Source: Archaeoglobus sp. JdFR-27
GTDB taxonomy: Archaea > Halobacteriota > Archaeoglobi > Archaeoglobales > Archaeoglobaceae
Length of the DNA stretch: 54,364 bases
Reading direction: 5' to 3'
Assembly: GCA_002011235.1 (NCBI GenBank)
Contig: MTMO01000048.1
Coordinates: 1 to 54,364 of the forward strand
Positions 27,526 through 35,965 of the stretch are shown piece after piece. Made by a program: the position numbers and the translations under genes. Every line of letters begins with the position of its first letter. Within the stretch, counting starts at the first letter, position 1. Under the pieces are notes generated by a model, which had not been told where the DNA came from, did not search any database, and was given only the letters and a program-made list of their open reading frames with translations.

Positions 27526-29018
27526 TCTTCCACCTCCGCGCAGACCATGTCGCAAGATGCCTTTGCTATCTTATGCTCCTTTTCAGCATGTTCACAGCAT
27601 TCATCTAAGTTCGTAAAGACTGCATCACAGAGTTCGCACTTATACTGTTTTTCGGCTGGAGCGACTTCAACGCATGCCATATCGCAAGATGCCTTTGCTA
27701 TCTTATGCTCCTTTTCAGCATGTTCACAGCATTCATCTAAGTTCGTAAAGACTGCATCACAGAGTTCACATCTGTATTCTTTCCCCTCTTCCACAACTTC
27801 TTCCACAACTTCTTCAACGACCTCTTCCTCCTCAACAACCTCTTCTTCGATTTTCTCTCCTTCAAGTGTGACGCCAATGGCAACCTTTGCAAGAACTGTA
27901 AACACCAAGATACCAACTCCCCAAACACCTAATGCGATTAAAGACTCCGGAATCGTGGGCCAGTACTCAACTACCGGCCCCCACTGAGATGGGATATACC
28001 CTGGCACAATGAGTCCGATTCCCTTCTCCATCCAAATGGAGATGAAAACAATTCCGCAGGCAATTGCAAGATACTTCGGTTCATTTCTGACCTTGGGTAC
28101 AATAAGCATTATTGCAGCCGCTATACCAAGGATGAGCGAGGTCCACATCCACGGTACGAATCTTGCGTAAACCCAACCCCCCTCCTTGATGCCGAAAAGT
28201 ATGTAGGTGAAATATTCGAGATGATGCGGATGAGCCGAGTAGAAAACTGTGAAAAGCTCTGCACCGATCATGAACAAGTTAGTTACCATTGCAAAGGCAA
28301 CTATATCTCCTATTTTCTTTATTGCATCATAGCCAGGATCGAAGTTCGTATACCTCCTTATGGCTAGCAACGAGATTATCAGAAGTGAAGGTCCTGAAGC
28401 GAAAGCTCCTGCAAGGAATCTCGGTGCCATCAGGGCTGTATTCCAGAAAGGTCTGCCAACCAAGCCACCGTACAGGAATGCAGTGACTGTATGGATACTT
28501 ATCGCCCACGGAATTGCTATGAAGATAAGAATCTTGAGCCAAGTCGTGTAGCCTTTGTTTTTCTCTTTATATGCTAAAACTGTCCATGCGATTACGAGGT
28601 TCAGCAGGAAATAAACTGATAGAACAATGAAGTCATACAACATCACTGAAGTTGGCCTTGGATTGAGAACGAGGTTCAGTACTCTGTCTGGTCTACCCAG
28701 ATCAACAAGAATAAACAAGATACACATGATAACCGCTGAGGCTCCCAAGAACTCTCCTATTGTGGTCACCCTTTTGAATTTCTTGTAATTGTAAAGATAG
28801 GCAGGGAGTACAACCATAACAGCCGATGCTGCAACTCCAACCAAAAACGTAAAGTTACCGATATAAAGTCCCCATGAGACTTCTTTACTCATTCCTGTTA
28901 CCGTTAAACCGTTCTGATACTGGTAGTAATAGGAAATACCTCCAAGGGCAATGATAATGGCGAGAAACGCTATCCACGACCAATAGTATTTCCCACCTCT
29001 AATTGCGTATTCGATCAT
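27522..29018 (-). CDS. dsrP: DsrP/HmeB NrfD-like membrane subunit with duplicated zinc-finger-like tail
   Basis: Residues 1 to about 385 form an NrfD/PsrC-type protein with about ten membrane helices, the quinone-interacting partner of DsrO. A valine/glutamate-rich linker (about 390-412) follows. Then come two almost identical 44-residue copies of a cysteine/histidine module: Y(R/K)CELCDAVFTNLDECC, then EHAEKEHKIAKASCDM. Each has the Cx2C...Hx4H spacing of a C2H2 finger, plus extra cysteines. DsrP proteins normally end soon after the last helix, so this tail is unusual. The repeat is visible in the DNA with a 132-base offset. Confidence 0.92.
   Translation of the reverse strand: MIEYAIRGGKYYWSWIAFLAIIIALGGISYYYQYQNGLTVTGMSKEVSWGLYIGNFTFLVGVAASAVMVVLPAYLYNYKKFKRVTTIGEFLGASAVIMCILFILVDLGRPDRVLNLVLNPRPTSVMLYDFIVLSVYFLLNLVIAWTVLAYKEKNKGYTTWLKILIFIAIPWAISIHTVTAFLYGGLVGRPFWNTALMAPRFLAGAFASGPSLLIISLLAIRRYTNFDPGYDAIKKIGDIVAFAMVTNLFMIGAELFTVFYSAHPHHLEYFTYILFGIKEGGWVYARFVPWMWTSLILGIAAAIMLIVPKVRNEPKYLAIACGIVFISIWMEKGIGLIVPGYIPSQWGPVVEYWPTIPESLIALGVWGVGILVFTVLAKVAIGVTLEGEKIEEEVVEEEEVVEEVVEEVVEEGKEYRCELCDAVFTNLDECCEHAEKEHKIAKASCDMACVEVAPAEKQYKCELCDAVFTNLDECCEHAEKEHKIAKASCDMVCAEVEE
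27543..27780. repeat. 132-bp tandem duplication encoding the DsrP tail
   Basis: Two copies of a 132-base unit (44 codons) lie at about 27543-27648 and 27675-27780. For example CGCAAGATGCCTTTGCT occurs at 27551 and again at 27683. The roughly 95-base cores are nearly identical at DNA level, so the duplication is recent or kept uniform by conversion. Confidence 0.9.
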
Positions 29019-29027
29019 TATATCACC

Positions 29028-29798
29028 TCAAATCAGATAGTATAGCTTTGGTTCCGTGCCGAGATCGGGTTTTCTCCTTATCGAGTAGTGTTCCTTAAGT
29101 ACTTTTGTGATCTCTGATTCAAGAGAGTTCAGATCTCCAAAGATGAAAGACCCCTCTGATGTTTCAACGCACGCTGGCTGCATTCCTTTTTCAAGTCTCT
29201 CTACACAAAAAGTACATTTTTCTACCACACCTTTAGTTCGTGTGTGATAGCTGGTGTTGATTTTCTTTATGAATGGCCTTGGATCTCTCCAGTTAAAGCT
29301 CCTCATTCCATAAGGACAGGCTGCCATGCAGTATCTGCAGCCTATGCATCTATGGTAGTCCATAGCAACTATTCCATCACCCCTTTTCCATGTTGCACCT
29401 GTTGGACAGACTTTCGTACATGGAGGATTTTCACAGTGGTTACAAAGAATCGGGACTTCTAAGCTTTCGATCTCTTCCGGCAAAAATTGATTAAACTGAG
29501 ATGGGAACGTATGCTCAAAGTCCGCTGGCCAGATCCATTCAACCCTGTCCTTAGCGTTTGGGAAAACAGGGATGTTATGTATATCTCTGCAAACATCGTA
29601 TACCCTCTTTCTCTTATTTGGGGGAAGCTCATTGAACTTCTTCAGATCGATCACCATACCCCACTTAACTTTCTGCTGATCTATTGCAGGAGCGGCGAAA
29701 GCTGCAAGAACCTTCTCAATCTGGCTTGCAGTCAGTGTTATCGCTGCGAATGCTGATCCTGTCACAATTAAAAACCTACGTCTCGTAATCATTTCCAT
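29028..29798 (-). CDS. dsrO: DsrO/HmeA Tat-exported iron-sulfur protein
   Basis: This 256-residue protein has a twin-arginine signal (MITRRRFLIVTGSAFAAITL) and four ferredoxin-type cysteine groups: CNHCENPPCTKVCPTGA, CIGCRYCMAACPYG, CTFCVERLEKG, and CRDIH near residue 70. It is the extracytoplasmic electron-transfer partner of DsrP. GGAGGTCG precedes two possible ATGs at 29798 and 29792; the second has better spacing and starts directly at the Tat motif. It is the first gene of the O-P-M-K-J cluster. Confidence 0.93.
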   Translation of the reverse strand: MEMITRRRFLIVTGSAFAAITLTASQIEKVLAAFAAPAIDQQKVKWGMVIDLKKFNELPPNKRKRVYDVCRDIHNIPVFPNAKDRVEWIWPADFEHTFPSQFNQFLPEEIESLEVPILCNHCENPPCTKVCPTGATWKRGDGIVAMDYHRCIGCRYCMAACPYGMRSFNWRDPRPFIKKINTSYHTRTKGVVEKCTFCVERLEKGMQPACVETSEGSFIFGDLNSLESEITKVLKEHYSIRRKPDLGTEPKLYYLI

Positions 29799-30318
29799 CG
29801 ACCTCCAGAACAGGGGGATTTTCTGCTAATTTTGATTGTTCATTTTTATTTAAATCGGTTTTTTCCATTTTAAATGTTCCACTTAAGCACGCTGGAAATG
29901 TTTGCCCCATTTTTATCTAATCCCCCCGTAATTCCAATGCGACTTCTGAACAATTATCTGGAATGGACTGTAATTATTTAGAATATTAAGTTTTTGGTTT
30001 ATGAGTTTTAGTCAATGGATAAAAACAAGTCTTATTTTAATTTCTTTTCAATTAAACCATTAAAGGACCTCCTTAACAAATAGTTTAAAAACAATCTAAT
30101 TATTGTAGAAAAGGGATACCTAGCCTATATTTTTAAAATAATGGCTTGCAATAGACCGATATTACCATCCAAATGCTTTCTAAAGCTTTTCAAAGCTTTC
30201 CAAACCTATAGAAAAAAGAAGAATATCTAAAATACCCGATGAAGTTTTAACATTCTAATTTGTATTTTTATATTTCAGGTATTTAATTTAATAATATTTT
30301 GAATATTATTCGATACTT
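29799..30318 (-). promoter_or_regulatory. Intergenic region with dsrOPMKJ promoter
   Basis: No gene is recognised. On the minus strand ATTTAAATAAAAA at about 29845-29857 is a good TATA candidate about 50 bases before dsrO. A 30-codon ORF (29776-29868, ATG to TAG) overlaps the dsrO start in another frame and reads like protein (NPPVLEVDGNDYET). AAAGCTTT occurs twice near 30183-30202. The remainder is AT-rich with nothing further visible. Confidence 0.45.
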
Positions 30319-30543
30319 TTATTCGATAACTTCGGCAAATGCATACTTTCTTAAGACTTTAGATATCCTAACCGTAACTTCCTGATTTAACTCAACATTT
30401 GGTACAAAGATGACATAACCACTTATTCTGGCTATTCCATCCCCTTTTGATCCAATCGCTTCTATTTTAACGGTTCTTATATCCCCCTCACTTACAGGAG
30501 GCTTATCTGCAAATTCAAATCCACTCAATTCTATTCCCTCCAA
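30319..30543 (-). CDS. TRAM-domain protein
   Basis: This 74-residue protein is a single TRAM domain: VKIEAIGSKGDGIARISGYVIFVPN, then VTVRISKVLRKYAFAEVI. Archaeal stand-alone TRAM proteins bind RNA and are proposed as RNA chaperones. The length is the normal one for this group. There are no cotranscribed partners. Confidence 0.9.
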   Translation of the reverse strand: MEGIELSGFEFADKPPVSEGDIRTVKIEAIGSKGDGIARISGYVIFVPNVELNQEVTVRISKVLRKYAFAEVIE

Positions 30544-30664
30544 ATTTTGAATTTCTGATTCTTTGACTGCTTTGTATTTAAAAGTTTAGGTGTTCTTTGA
30601 AAAATTGAGTGGATCGCTTTGGGGTAAAAAAGCTGTAAAGCAAAGTGGACAAAGAAAGAATAGA

Positions 30665-30844
30665 TTAACAGTTGTAATGTTTTCTATACTGCCTTACACC
30701 CTCTATTTCCAGCAACTTCTCATCACTAACCCTCACAATGAATTGATAGTCATAAAAAACCTCGTGGACTTCTTCACACACCTCCAATAATTTTCTCAAA
30801 ACCTTTTCTTTTTTATCTAGATCAATCCATACCTCAAAGTACAT
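30665..30844 (-). CDS. Small protein resembling the Lrp/AsnC ligand-binding half
   Basis: This is a 59-codon gene from ATG at 30844 to TAA at 30665. It reads MYFEVWIDLDKKEKVLRKLL, then EVCEEVHEVFYDYQFIVRVS and DEKLLEIEGVRQYRKHYN. The alternation of strand, helix, strand resembles the ACT-like AsnC/RAM domain without its DNA-binding part; stand-alone domains of this type occur in archaea. Codon use looks coding. TTTAAATTTTT lies just upstream. Assignment is by eye only. Confidence 0.5.
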   Translation of the reverse strand: MYFEVWIDLDKKEKVLRKLLEVCEEVHEVFYDYQFIVRVSDEKLLEIEGVRQYRKHYNC

Positions 30845-30942
30845 GGGTAGAAAAATTTAAAGAGGAGTTGAAAAGATTGTCGATTTCGAGTGGTCTGAGT
30901 AGAAAGAAACACTTTTAATTTTTCCAGTTTACCCTTTCGATA

Positions 30943-31437
30943 ATGGATGTAAACAGATCTGAATTTTTTACCTCTAAAGATGGAGAGATCATTTTCATAA
31001 CTGGTTATGTTTCTGAAGAAAGAGACAAACTTGTCAAAATGTACGAGGGATTCAGTGTTGAAAGAAGGTGTTGTGGACTGCCGCCGATAGGGAGAAAATC
31101 GATAGAAGAGTGGATCGATGAACTTTCCAAAAAAGGTTACATGTTCATAGCGAAACACAGAGATAAAGTGGTGGGGCATATTGCTATTGTCCCCGAAGGA
31201 GAAAAGGCCGAGTTTGCTATTTTCATTCACCAAGATTACGAAGACAAAGGAATTGGTACAGAATTGATTAGGTTCGCTGAGGATTTCTTGAAAGACAAAA
31301 GAAAAGATAAAGGAATAAAGACTCTCGAAGCGATTACGGAGAGAAATAATACTCACGCTATCCAGCTTTACTTGAAACTTGGTTTTGAAATTATTGAATC
31401 GGATTATATCTACCTCACACTGAGAAAAGAAGTTTAG
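30943..31437 (+). CDS. GNAT-family N-acetyltransferase
   Basis: This 164-residue protein has the GNAT core: AKHRDKVVGHIAIVPEGEKAEFA, the acetyl-CoA loop DYEDKGIGTELIRFAEDFL, then ERNNTHAIQLYLKLGFEI. The acceptor substrate is unknown. It is followed 38 bases later by the glutaredoxin-like gene, but with its own TATA-like spacing, so coexpression is uncertain. Confidence 0.87.
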   Translation: MDVNRSEFFTSKDGEIIFITGYVSEERDKLVKMYEGFSVERRCCGLPPIGRKSIEEWIDELSKKGYMFIAKHRDKVVGHIAIVPEGEKAEFAIFIHQDYEDKGIGTELIRFAEDFLKDKRKDKGIKTLEAITERNNTHAIQLYLKLGFEIIESDYIYLTLRKEV

Positions 31438-31475
31438 GGGCAAAAATTATAAGGGCAAAAAACTGCCATAGAGCT

Positions 31476-31721
31476 ATGTCTGAGATTCTAATGTATGGTC
31501 TCACTACCTGCCCTCATTGCAAAAAGGTTCTTGAATTCCTTAAAAAATCCGGCGTTAAATTCAAAGTTGTTTGGCTTGATGAGATTAAGGGAGAGGAGAG
31601 GAAAAAAGCAATAGAGGAAGTTCACAAGCTATCAGGAAGCTATTCAGTTCCAGTTGTCGTGAGAGGGGAAAGATGGGTGCTCGGATACAACCCTCAGAAG
31701 TTAAAAGAGCTCATCTCATGA
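31476..31721 (+). CDS. Glutaredoxin/thioredoxin-like protein
   Basis: This 81-residue thioredoxin-fold protein has the redox motif TTCPHCKKVLEFL near residue 12 and the cis-proline strand YSVPVVVRGERWVLGYNPQKL, as in NrdH/glutaredoxin-like proteins. The gene is directly followed by a ferredoxin-thioredoxin reductase catalytic subunit, so it is probably that enzyme's substrate. Confidence 0.88.
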   Translation: MSEILMYGLTTCPHCKKVLEFLKKSGVKFKVVWLDEIKGEERKKAIEEVHKLSGSYSVPVVVRGERWVLGYNPQKLKELIS

Positions 31722-31737
31722 GTTTCCTGGTGATGTG

Positions 31738-32070
31738 ATGGATGTTGAAGATTACCTGAAAATTTTTAAGAGGGTGGCAGGAAATAAAGGCTGGAAGATA
31801 AATCCTGATGATGAACTAGTGAGATCCTTTGCCCAAGGATTAATCAAAAATAAGGAGAGATACGGAGTTGCAATCTGCCCTTGTAGGATGGCGACAGGAA
31901 AAAAGGAAATTGATAGGCTTATAATCTGTCCTTGCATTTATGCTGAAGAAGACATCAAAGAATATGGTAGATGCTACTGTGGACTCTATGTCAGCGAGGA
32001 ATACATCAAAGCGGGAATGCCCGAAGTTTTAGTGCCTGACAAACACCTGAAGTACTATCTTGAACAATAA
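31738..32070 (+). CDS. Ferredoxin-thioredoxin reductase catalytic subunit-like protein
   Basis: This 110-residue protein has the FTR-beta cysteine pattern: CPCRMATG, CPCIY and CYCGLYV (the last usually CHC). These ligate a [4Fe-4S] cluster next to the active disulfide, which passes electrons from ferredoxin to thioredoxins. I use the ATG at 31738, preceded by GGTGATGTG. The gene is 16 bases after the glutaredoxin-like gene, making a two-gene redox unit. No variable (alpha) subunit is seen, as is usual for archaeal FTR-like proteins. Confidence 0.88.
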   Translation: MDVEDYLKIFKRVAGNKGWKINPDDELVRSFAQGLIKNKERYGVAICPCRMATGKKEIDRLIICPCIYAEEDIKEYGRCYCGLYVSEEYIKAGMPEVLVPDKHLKYYLEQ

Positions 32071-32366
32071 ATTTAGCCAGGTTAATAAAAACGAAATTGA
32101 GATCACTTTCTAGAGTTTAATACTCTCTTTAACAATTCCTCTTTTTCGCTAAATCTGTAGGTTTATTAATTGACTATTATTATAAATATCGGAAAAAAGA
32201 TTTGATAATTTTATATCTATTAAATCCACCCAACACTAAAAATAGAAAGGTAGAATCTCTCTAAATTAGTTCAAAAACCTTAGCATACTCCACATCCTTA
32301 GTTTCATCATCAGGTTTTTTGTTGATAACCAAAAATTATAAAGAATTCTGAGATAATCCTTATGTC
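32071..32366. other. Intergenic region, no gene seen
   Basis: This AT-rich gap of about 300 bases has no open frame of note. The TATA-like AAAAATTATAAAG at about 32331-32343, about 25 bases before the CoA ligase ATG, suggests a leaderless or short-leader transcript. Confidence 0.5.
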
Positions 32367-33674
32367 ATGACTGGCGAATACTGGGATAAAAAGCGAGAAA
32401 CCATGAAAAGGAATGAACTGGAGAAACTTCAACTTAAGTTACTCATTCACCAGATTAAAAGATGTTACAATCAATCTGGATTTTATAGGATGAAATTCAA
32501 AAAGGCTGGAGTGCGTCCCAGTGATATCAAATCACTTGATGACTTTTCTAAAGTTCCATTTCTTTTTAAGGGAGAATTGAGAGAGGAACAAAGAACATTC
32601 GGTATTCCAAGATATGTGGTTGCAAGTGGTGATTTAATAGAAGCATACGCAACTTCAGGCACTACTGGAGTTTCTGTATTGAGTTTTTGGACTCGGAAGG
32701 ATAGAGACTACATAATAGATCTAACTGCTAGGACACTCTGGGCTATGGGTGTGAGGCCAGGTTTTAAAGTGCAGAATGCTTTTAGCTATGAACTTTGGCC
32801 ACCAGGCCTTTCTGTCCACCAAGCAGTCCAAAGAATCGGTGGATTCGTGTTACCAATCGGTAGTGGGAAAAATATACTCCAGATTAAATTTCTTACTGAA
32901 TTACAACCAGACGTGCTCGTTTCCACTCCATCACAAGCCTTGAGAATTGGAAACATGCTTCATGAAATGAGGATTAATCCCTCAAACCTATCTCTTAAAA
33001 TTGGGGCCTTTGGAGGTGAAGTTGGAGCTGCGATACCATCTACTAGAAAGAAAATAGAGTACTTACTGGATTTGGAAGCCTATGACTATTACGGAATAAT
33101 CGAAATTGGTCCAACGTTTGCTGGAGAGTGCAAAGAGAAAGCTGGTTTACATTGGAGTGAAGATTGCCATCTAATAGAAGTTGTAGATCCAAAAACAGGA
33201 GAAAGAGTTTCAGAGGGGGAGAAGGGGATATTGGTTATTACTCATCTTACAAAAGAGGCCACTCCGATGATTAGGTACTGGACTGGCGATATTACCGAAA
33301 TTGAATACGAAAAATGCGGATGTGGGAGAACACATGCAAGATCTCCTCGTGGTATTTTAGGTAGAACGGATGATATGATAATATATCAAGGAATTAATTT
33401 CTATCCAAGTGATATCGAAGAGATTTTGAGAAGTTTCCCTGAACTAGGTTCTGAATATGTGATATATTTTGAGGAAACCAATGAAGGAGAGAAGTGTATT
33501 GTAGAGGTGGAATATAACAGTGCCTTCTGCGATCCTAATGAGATTCAAAGTTTAAAGGATAGAGTGGCTGAGAGAATTTATGATGCAATAGGGTTGAATC
33601 TGAGTGTTAGGATTGTCGATAAGGTTTTATCCCCCCACCTAGGTTCGAAAGTTAAAAGATTTTTATATACATAA
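32367..33674 (+). CDS. Phenylacetate-CoA ligase-like acyl-CoA synthetase (copy 1)
   Basis: This 435-residue protein of the PaaK/AMP-binding family activates a carboxylic acid to its CoA thioester via an adenylate. Motifs are YATSGTTGVSVLSFW (P-loop), DYYGIIEIGPTFAGEC, IRYWTGDITEIE and GILGRTDDMIIYQGINFYPSDIEE. The P-loop lysine common in PaaK (GTTGKP) is replaced by valine. A paralogue lies at 38330, across the Liv transporter genes. The position implies a role with the imported substrate, which is unknown. Confidence 0.88.
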   Translation: MTGEYWDKKRETMKRNELEKLQLKLLIHQIKRCYNQSGFYRMKFKKAGVRPSDIKSLDDFSKVPFLFKGELREEQRTFGIPRYVVASGDLIEAYATSGTTGVSVLSFWTRKDRDYIIDLTARTLWAMGVRPGFKVQNAFSYELWPPGLSVHQAVQRIGGFVLPIGSGKNILQIKFLTELQPDVLVSTPSQALRIGNMLHEMRINPSNLSLKIGAFGGEVGAAIPSTRKKIEYLLDLEAYDYYGIIEIGPTFAGECKEKAGLHWSEDCHLIEVVDPKTGERVSEGEKGILVITHLTKEATPMIRYWTGDITEIEYEKCGCGRTHARSPRGILGRTDDMIIYQGINFYPSDIEEILRSFPELGSEYVIYFEETNEGEKCIVEVEYNSAFCDPNEIQSLKDRVAERIYDAIGLNLSVRIVDKVLSPHLGSKVKRFLYT

Positions 33675-33744
33675 ACATCTAAAACAGAAAATTTTAAATA
33701 TTGTTAAAGTTATTAATTAAAAATCATTTAAGTGGGGGGTTATT

Positions 33745-35091
33745 ATGGCTGAAATGACAAGAAGGGATTTTATAAAATACGCTGCAGCCTTAGGAATAGG
33801 CCTCGCTGTTGGTGGGGGAATTGGATATAGCCTTAGAAAACCAGAAGTCCAAGTCGTAAAAGAGGGTGTCCCAGCAGTGGGAGAAAAAATTAAAGAGACA
33901 ATAAAAATAGGCCATATAGCAATTTTCTCTGGGCCTTTCAGCACATATGGTGAACTCCAGAAGAGAGGTTCTCTACTAGCAATGGAAGAGATAAACAAAG
34001 CTGGTGGAATACTTGGAAGTAAAGTTGAGATTATTTACCGAGATTCCGCTGCGAAACCTGCCGAAGCTGTTAAACAGGTTAGGAGTCTTGTAGAAAGTGA
34101 AGGGTGTGACTTCATCATTGGGATTGACTCCAGTGGTGTTGTGTTGGGCGTGGCAGAGGTTATGCCAGAAGTCAATAAGTTGTTATTTGTAACTCATGCA
34201 GCAACCCATAAACTTACAGAAGAGCTGGTTTACAAAAAGGGGATAAAAGAAGTATTTAGGATTGCTGTACCGGTGTATCAGGATGGAATTATGGCTGCAT
34301 TTATAGCGAGCCAACTGCCTGCGACGAAATGGGCTTGTGTACATCCAGATTATGAATATGGTTATGCATCATGGGAACTTTTCCAGAAAACCTTGTCTAA
34401 ATTAAGGCCTGATGTGGAATTTGTTGGAGAAGCTTGGGCAAAAATAGGTACAACAGACTTTACACCCTTGATTTCCTCTGTAATGGAGAAAAAGCCTGAT
34501 GGTATTCATACAGTTGAGTGGGGAGTGGATTTGTTTACCTTTGTTAGACAGGCAAAACAGACAGGGTTATTTGATGCAGTGAAATACGACGGAGGTTATG
34601 CATGGATAAACCCAATGGGATACTCAGTCGATGCGATGGAGGCTTTGGCTACAGAGTATCCAGAAAATTGCTGGATATCAGGAAGATACGTTTGGATGTA
34701 CCCTGATACACCTCTCAACAAAAAGTTTGTCAAAGCCCACATTGACAGATGGGGACACTTTCCAGCGTATAGTGGAGAGACTTCGTATACTGCAGTATAC
34801 CTAATTAAAAAATTAATAGAACTCACTAAAACACTTGACGTTGATACACATATTAAAGCCCTTGAAGACATGGTTGTATTTTCACCAGCAGGAGCAAGAT
34901 ACATAAGGAAAGAAGATCATCAAGCGATGTACGAAGTTCCTTATGGCCAGATAAAGCACGATCCTAATTATTCAATACCTGTCTTAACAAATCTACAAGC
35001 GGTTCCTGCGGAAGAGTACTACAGACATCCTCCTTTTGAGGATATGCCACCATATAAAGACTTGTATAAGAAAGTAATGGCAAAAGCGTAA
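33745..35091 (+). CDS. Liv-type ABC transporter substrate-binding protein
   Basis: This 448-residue periplasmic-type binding protein starts with a Tat-like signal (TRRDFIKYAAALGIGLAVGG). The mature part has the LivJ-type start KIGHIAIFSGPFSTYGE and the Venus-flytrap pattern of branched-chain amino acid and aromatic-acid binding proteins (INKAGGILGSKVEII, DFIIGIDSSGVVL). Export in folded form is implied by the twin arginine. First gene of the five-gene importer cluster. Confidence 0.9.
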   Translation: MAEMTRRDFIKYAAALGIGLAVGGGIGYSLRKPEVQVVKEGVPAVGEKIKETIKIGHIAIFSGPFSTYGELQKRGSLLAMEEINKAGGILGSKVEIIYRDSAAKPAEAVKQVRSLVESEGCDFIIGIDSSGVVLGVAEVMPEVNKLLFVTHAATHKLTEELVYKKGIKEVFRIAVPVYQDGIMAAFIASQLPATKWACVHPDYEYGYASWELFQKTLSKLRPDVEFVGEAWAKIGTTDFTPLISSVMEKKPDGIHTVEWGVDLFTFVRQAKQTGLFDAVKYDGGYAWINPMGYSVDAMEALATEYPENCWISGRYVWMYPDTPLNKKFVKAHIDRWGHFPAYSGETSYTAVYLIKKLIELTKTLDVDTHIKALEDMVVFSPAGARYIRKEDHQAMYEVPYGQIKHDPNYSIPVLTNLQAVPAEEYYRHPPFEDMPPYKDLYKKVMAKA

Positions 35092-35107
35092 AAACGTAAA
35101 AGAAAAT

Positions 35108-35965
35108 ATGGATCTCAATGCAATAGCCTTCCAATTGATCCTAGGTATAGCATCTGCTATGCTTTACTGGATAGTATCCTCTGGACTTACCTTTACCTTC
35201 GGTGTGACCAGAGTGCTGAATTTCGCCCATGGAGCATTTTACATGCTCGGAGCATACTTTACTTTATCATTTTTTGCCCTTACTCAAAATTATTTGCTAT
35301 CGTTGTTTCTTGGAGCAGTCATCGTTGCACTAATTGGCGCTGGATGTGAGAGAGGACTTATTTCTAGAATATACGGGCTACCTATACCATTCCAGTTAAT
35401 CCTAACATTTGGACTTGTACTACTATTTGACGATCTCGTCAGAATTTTCTGGGGTTCAGTGCCAAAAATGATGCCAGCACAGTTTATAGGCTCCATAAAT
35501 GTATTTGGCAGGATTTTGCCTGTATTTTCGTTATATTTAATCTTTGCTGGTGTCGCAATAGCTCTCGTACTTTACTTTTTACTTTCAAAAACTGATTGGG
35601 GTGTAGAGATAAGGGCTATAACTGTTGATCCAGAGACTGCAATGTGTAGCGGTCTGAATCCCGCCTTTCTATATGCAACAGCATTTATGTTTGGATCGTT
35701 TCTTGCTGGACTTGGTGGTGGCCTTTATTTGCCTATTAGTTCAGCCTCACCAGGAATGGGTGAACACATTATTATATATGCTTTCATAGTTACTGTGATT
35801 GGTGGATTGGGTAGTATAAAAGGTGCTTTTGTCTCAGCTCTCATAATTGGAATAATAGAGTCCCTTGGTGCCCTTTTTGTGCCCTGGATGACTATTGCAT
35901 TGCCCTATATAGCTTTGTCAGCAGTATTGCTAGTCAGACCGGAGGGGATCTTCGGTGAAGAATGA
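35108..35965 (+). CDS. Liv-type ABC transporter permease (LivH-like)
   Basis: This 285-residue membrane protein has about eight hydrophobic helices, the LivH start LQLILGIASAMLYWIVSSGLT-like segment, and the conserved NFAHGAFYMLGAYFT and GGLGSIKGAFVSALIIGIIESLG. It forms the transmembrane pore with the next gene, which it overlaps by 11 bases. Confidence 0.92.
   Translation: MDLNAIAFQLILGIASAMLYWIVSSGLTFTFGVTRVLNFAHGAFYMLGAYFTLSFFALTQNYLLSLFLGAVIVALIGAGCERGLISRIYGLPIPFQLILTFGLVLLFDDLVRIFWGSVPKMMPAQFIGSINVFGRILPVFSLYLIFAGVAIALVLYFLLSKTDWGVEIRAITVDPETAMCSGLNPAFLYATAFMFGSFLAGLGGGLYLPISSASPGMGEHIIIYAFIVTVIGGLGSIKGAFVSALIIGIIESLGALFVPWMTIALPYIALSAVLLVRPEGIFGEE

Noticed and set aside
27547-27987. 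Plus-strand ORF of 146 codons
   Set aside because: Antisense shadow of the duplicated DsrP tail; its serine-rich repeats only mirror that duplication.
30590-30790. Plus-strand ORF of 66 codons
   Set aside because: It is antisense to the better-supported 59-codon AsnC-like gene and has no start signals.
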